7,203 nt of DNA from Candidatus Falkowbacteria bacterium CG10_big_fil_rev_8_21_14_0_10_43_11. Lineage in GTDB: Bacteria; Patescibacteriota; Patescibacteriia; Patescibacteriales; XYC2-FULL-47-12. Under the pieces are notes generated by a model. It was not told the DNA's origin. It did no database searches and saw nothing but the letters and a program-made list of their open reading frames with translations. Numbering within the stretch: position 1 is the first letter of the stretch; each line of letters starts with the position of its first letter. The stretch spans positions 2,026 through 9,228 of the forward strand of contig PFAS01000061.1 of the NCBI GenBank assembly GCA_002778635.1, given 5' to 3'. Below are positions 5,796 to 7,203 of the stretch, piece after piece. The position numbers and the translations under genes were made by a program.

Positions 5796-5824
5796 AAAAG
5801 CCGCTGGTTCTGCCGCGGCTTTTT
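5796..5824. terminator. Rho-independent terminator, probably bidirectional
   Basis: AAAAGCCGC (5796-5804) and GCGGCTTTT (5815-5823) form a perfect 9-bp stem with a 10-base loop and a T run on the plus strand, ending the 201-residue gene. On the minus strand the same stem is followed by TTTTATTTT, so it can also end the convergent 106-residue gene. The rest of the 5768-5890 spacer holds only a short direct repeat, CTCTAACTA at 5842-5850 and 5862-5870. Confidence 0.85.
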
Positions 5825-5890
5825 GATTAATATCGTCTGCGCTCTAACTACCACCGGCCAACTCTAACTAATAATTTTTGAGTTGCGGCG

Positions 5891-6211
5891 TTATTTTTTT
5901 TCATGGCGAATCTTGCCTCTGCCCCAAACGACGAAGATGCCGCGCTGACTCAACTCTTCCAGATCAACGCAAATAACTCCGGCCGGCGGCGCTCCGCTCT
6001 TTTTGTTTTTTATGTGCGGTTTGTCGCCATCCAGTTGTCCTCGCCAAACTTCAACCTTATTATCAATGCAAAGCGATAAACCGCAGATAATTCCCTTCCG
6101 CCTTAGGTCTTGAATAACGGAACGAGAGTCTTTTAACGATATTTTGTTAGTTACCGGCACAACCAGGCATTTCACTAACCTCTCAAATAAAACATCTTGC
6201 GTTTGCGCCAT
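5891..6211 (-). CDS. Hypothetical protein, 106 residues
   Basis: I do not recognise this protein. It looks like a compact soluble alpha/beta fold. A first helix and strand (DVLFERLVKCLVVPVT) lead to a second helix (KDSRSVIQDLRRKG), then alternating strands (IICGLSLCIDNKVEVWRG and AGVICVDLEEL) separated by a basic, glycine- and proline-containing loop (KPHIKNKKSGAPPAG). The C-terminus is basic (GRGKIRHEKK). Cysteines at about 15, 43, 48 and 81 do not form a CxxC metal pair. Basic loop and tail would suit nucleic-acid binding, but this is only a guess. The start is well supported by an AAAGGAG ribosome-binding site eight bases upstream. It is a monocistronic gene, convergent with the 201-residue gene and divergent from ychF. 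Confidence 0.75.
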   Translation of the reverse strand: MAQTQDVLFERLVKCLVVPVTNKISLKDSRSVIQDLRRKGIICGLSLCIDNKVEVWRGQLDGDKPHIKNKKSGAPPAGVICVDLEELSQRGIFVVWGRGKIRHEKK

Positions 6212-6219
6212 TTTTTTAT

Positions 6220-6226
6220 CTCCTTT
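6220..6226 (-). promoter_or_regulatory. Shine-Dalgarno sequence AAAGGAG
   Basis: On the minus strand this lies eight bases before the ATG at 6211 and decides the start of the 106-residue gene. Confidence 0.8.
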
Positions 6227-6268
6227 AAAAAAATTTTAAACGACTTTAAAGAGCTTAAATTTTCCATA

Positions 6269-6297
6269 AACTTACAGCTAGTTTAACGTTTTGTCAA
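6269..6297 (-). promoter_or_regulatory. Possible promoter for the 106-residue gene
   Basis: A perfect -35 TTGACA at 6297-6292 is followed after 17 bp by TAAGTT (6274-6269), a weak -10. The leader would be about 50 bases. The call rests mainly on the -35 and on the lack of any other candidate. Confidence 0.4.
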
Positions 6298-6306
6298 TAC
6301 ATGCCT

Positions 6307-6335
6307 TTGCCAAAAACCAAAAAATAAATTATACT
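6307..6335 (+). promoter_or_regulatory. Sigma-70-type promoter of ychF
   Basis: TTGCCA at 6307-6312 and TATACT at 6330-6335 are separated by the optimal 17 bp, each with one mismatch to consensus. The transcript would begin near 6342, so its leader of about 30 bases would consist almost entirely of the heptamer repeat. Confidence 0.65.
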
Positions 6336-6369
6336 AATTCGTAATTCTTAATTCGTAATTGACAATTGA
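6335..6369 (+). repeat. Five tandem 7-bp repeats upstream of ychF
   Basis: The units are TAATTCG, TAATTCT, TAATTCG, TAATTGA and CAATTGA, in strict 7-bp register with AATT fixed in all five. The array starts at the last base of the -10 and ends three bases before the ychF ATG, occupying the leader where a Shine-Dalgarno would be expected. No inverted partner is present, unlike the other spacer repeats. Confidence 0.85.
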
Positions 6370-6372
6370 CTT

Positions 6373-7203
6373 ATGTCCTTAAGTGTCGGCATCGTCGGCC
6401 TGCCCAATGTGGGCAAATCAACCACTTTCAACGCGCTCTTAAAGCGCAAACAGGCCGCGGCTTCAAACTTCCCTTTCTGCACCATCGACCCCAATGTCGG
6501 CGTGGTTAGCGTGCCGGACGAGCGGCTGGAACAACTGGCGCGCGTATCAAAATCAAAAAAAATCGTGCCGACCGCGATTGAATTTTTAGATATTGCCGGC
6601 CTTGTTGCCGGCGCGCACAAAGGCGAGGGCCTGGGCAATAAATTTTTATCCCACATCCGCGAGGTGGACGCGATTATTGAAGTCGTGCGCGCTTTCCAAA
6701 ACTCCGACATTATTCATGTCGCGGGCAAAGTTTCGCCGGCTGATGATATCGCGACCATTAATTTGGAATTAATCATGGCTGACTTACAGGCGGCGGAAAA
6801 CCGCTTGAACAAACTTGTAAAAGACGCCAAGTCGGGCGACAAAAAAATTATTTTGGAAAAACAAATTTTAGAAAAAATAAAAGCCGAATTAGAGCAAGAG
6901 CGGTCTGTGCGTGATATGCAATTTACCGATGAAGAAAAACAAGCTATAAAACCATATAATTTTTTAACCGCTAAGCCGCTTTTATATTTAATCAACGTTG
7001 ATGAAAAAAACCAAGGAATCCAATCCCCTATAGGGGATTGGATTCCCAAACAAACGCCGCATATTATAATAAACGCTCAAATAGAGTCCGAGATCGCTGA
7101 ATTACCGGAAAGCGAACAAGCTGAATATAAAAAAGAATTGGGCATTACCGAGACCGGTTTGGATAAATTAATTACCGCGTCGTATAAATTATTAAATTTA
7201 ATC
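6373..7203 (+). CDS. ychF: YchF/OLA1-type redox-regulated P-loop ATPase (3' truncated)
   Basis: The first 277 codons are present and the frame is open at the window end; the full protein is usually about 360 residues. YchF is an Obg-related translation-factor NTPase that binds ribosomes and hydrolyses ATP. Visible motifs are G1 GLPNVGKST (9-17), the ANFPFCTI-like switch (SNFPFCTIDPNVGVV), G3 DIAGLVAGA (73-81), GEGLGNKFL (84-92) and the coiled-coil insertion (about 130-190). The G4 position reads N208-V-D-E instead of NKxD, the family hallmark linked to ATP preference. SYKLLNL near the end matches the start of the TGS region, which lies outside the window. The start fits the family N-terminus but has no Shine-Dalgarno. 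Just after G4, a perfect palindrome (7015-7046) encodes GIQSPIGDWIP, which replaces the usual helix before the CAAVEAD-like segment (here NAQIESEIAEL). Confidence 0.98.
   Translation, partial: MSLSVGIVGLPNVGKSTTFNALLKRKQAAASNFPFCTIDPNVGVVSVPDERLEQLARVSKSKKIVPTAIEFLDIAGLVAGAHKGEGLGNKFLSHIREVDAIIEVVRAFQNSDIIHVAGKVSPADDIATINLELIMADLQAAENRLNKLVKDAKSGDKKIILEKQILEKIKAELEQERSVRDMQFTDEEKQAIKPYNFLTAKPLLYLINVDEKNQGIQSPIGDWIPKQTPHIIINAQIESEIAELPESEQAEYKKELGITETGLDKLITASYKLLNLI
7015..7046. repeat. Perfect 32-bp palindrome inside ychF
   Basis: GGAATCCAATCCCCTA (7015-7030) is followed immediately by its exact reverse complement (7031-7046). It is in frame, and because its first base is a first codon position both strands encode the same peptide, GIQSPIGDWIP. 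It contains an uncommon C4-TATA-G4 centre. As RNA it would form a roughly 14-bp hairpin within the coding region. It has no T tract and is not a terminator. Confidence 0.95.

Noticed and set aside
6714..7049. Open frame on the minus strand opposite ychF
   Set aside because: It overlaps a conserved gene, starts with TTG and has no ribosome-binding site. Its apparent N-terminal similarity to YchF comes only from the palindrome reading identically on both strands.
1..7203. CRISPR array, toxin-antitoxin pair or restriction-modification system
   Set aside because: No direct repeats with unique spacers of suitable size are seen. None of the small genes forms an overlapping co-directional pair, and no methyltransferase motif is present.
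6373..7203. UGA-to-glycine recoding (genetic code 25)
   Set aside because: No in-frame TGA occurs in any conserved gene, including all 795 codons of ppsA and 277 codons of ychF.

Overview
The window looks like a chromosomal segment of a small-genome bacterium, most likely Candidate Phyla Radiation/Patescibacteria (Parcubacteria-like). That placement is an inference. It rests on short genes around AT-rich, repeat-filled spacers, an S23-type four-helix-bundle gene inside inverted repeats, a PEP synthase, a tRNA gene without encoded CCA, and several small genes I do not recognise. The standard genetic code fits: every gene is open without TGA readthrough, and all nine visible stops are TAA or TAG.

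Region 1 (1-1345). The tail of a plus-strand gene runs into a 435-bp unit at 94-528. In this unit near-perfect 29-bp inverted repeats bracket a minus-strand four-helix-bundle protein gene. Next come a minus-strand short-chain dehydrogenase/reductase and a minus-strand tRNA-Leu(UAG), which may be one transcript. Region 2 (1346-2183). A well-formed promoter and Shine-Dalgarno sequence drive a 73-residue unknown protein, which ends at a hairpin terminator facing a convergent 125-residue unknown gene. Region 3 (2184-5031). A small DUF4870/Tic20-like membrane protein is followed by full-length phosphoenolpyruvate synthase (ppsA), with all expected catalytic residues. Region 4 (5032-6211). A helical 201-residue unknown protein ends at a probably bidirectional terminator that it shares with a convergent 106-residue unknown gene. 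Region 5 (6212-7203). Divergent promoters lead to the 5' 277 codons of ychF, an Obg-family P-loop ATPase/GTPase that runs off the window.

I see no classical accessory system such as CRISPR, toxin-antitoxin or restriction-modification. The most unusual content is repetitive DNA. Four intergenic spacers hold different AT-rich arrays of 7-, 9- or 14-bp units, three of them folded into inverted repeats. Three of these stop only a few bases before a start codon that has no Shine-Dalgarno. A perfect 32-bp palindrome also lies in frame inside ychF, resembling the protein-invading palindromic elements known from Rickettsia. The two best leads are the inverted-repeat four-helix-bundle unit and the ychF palindrome.
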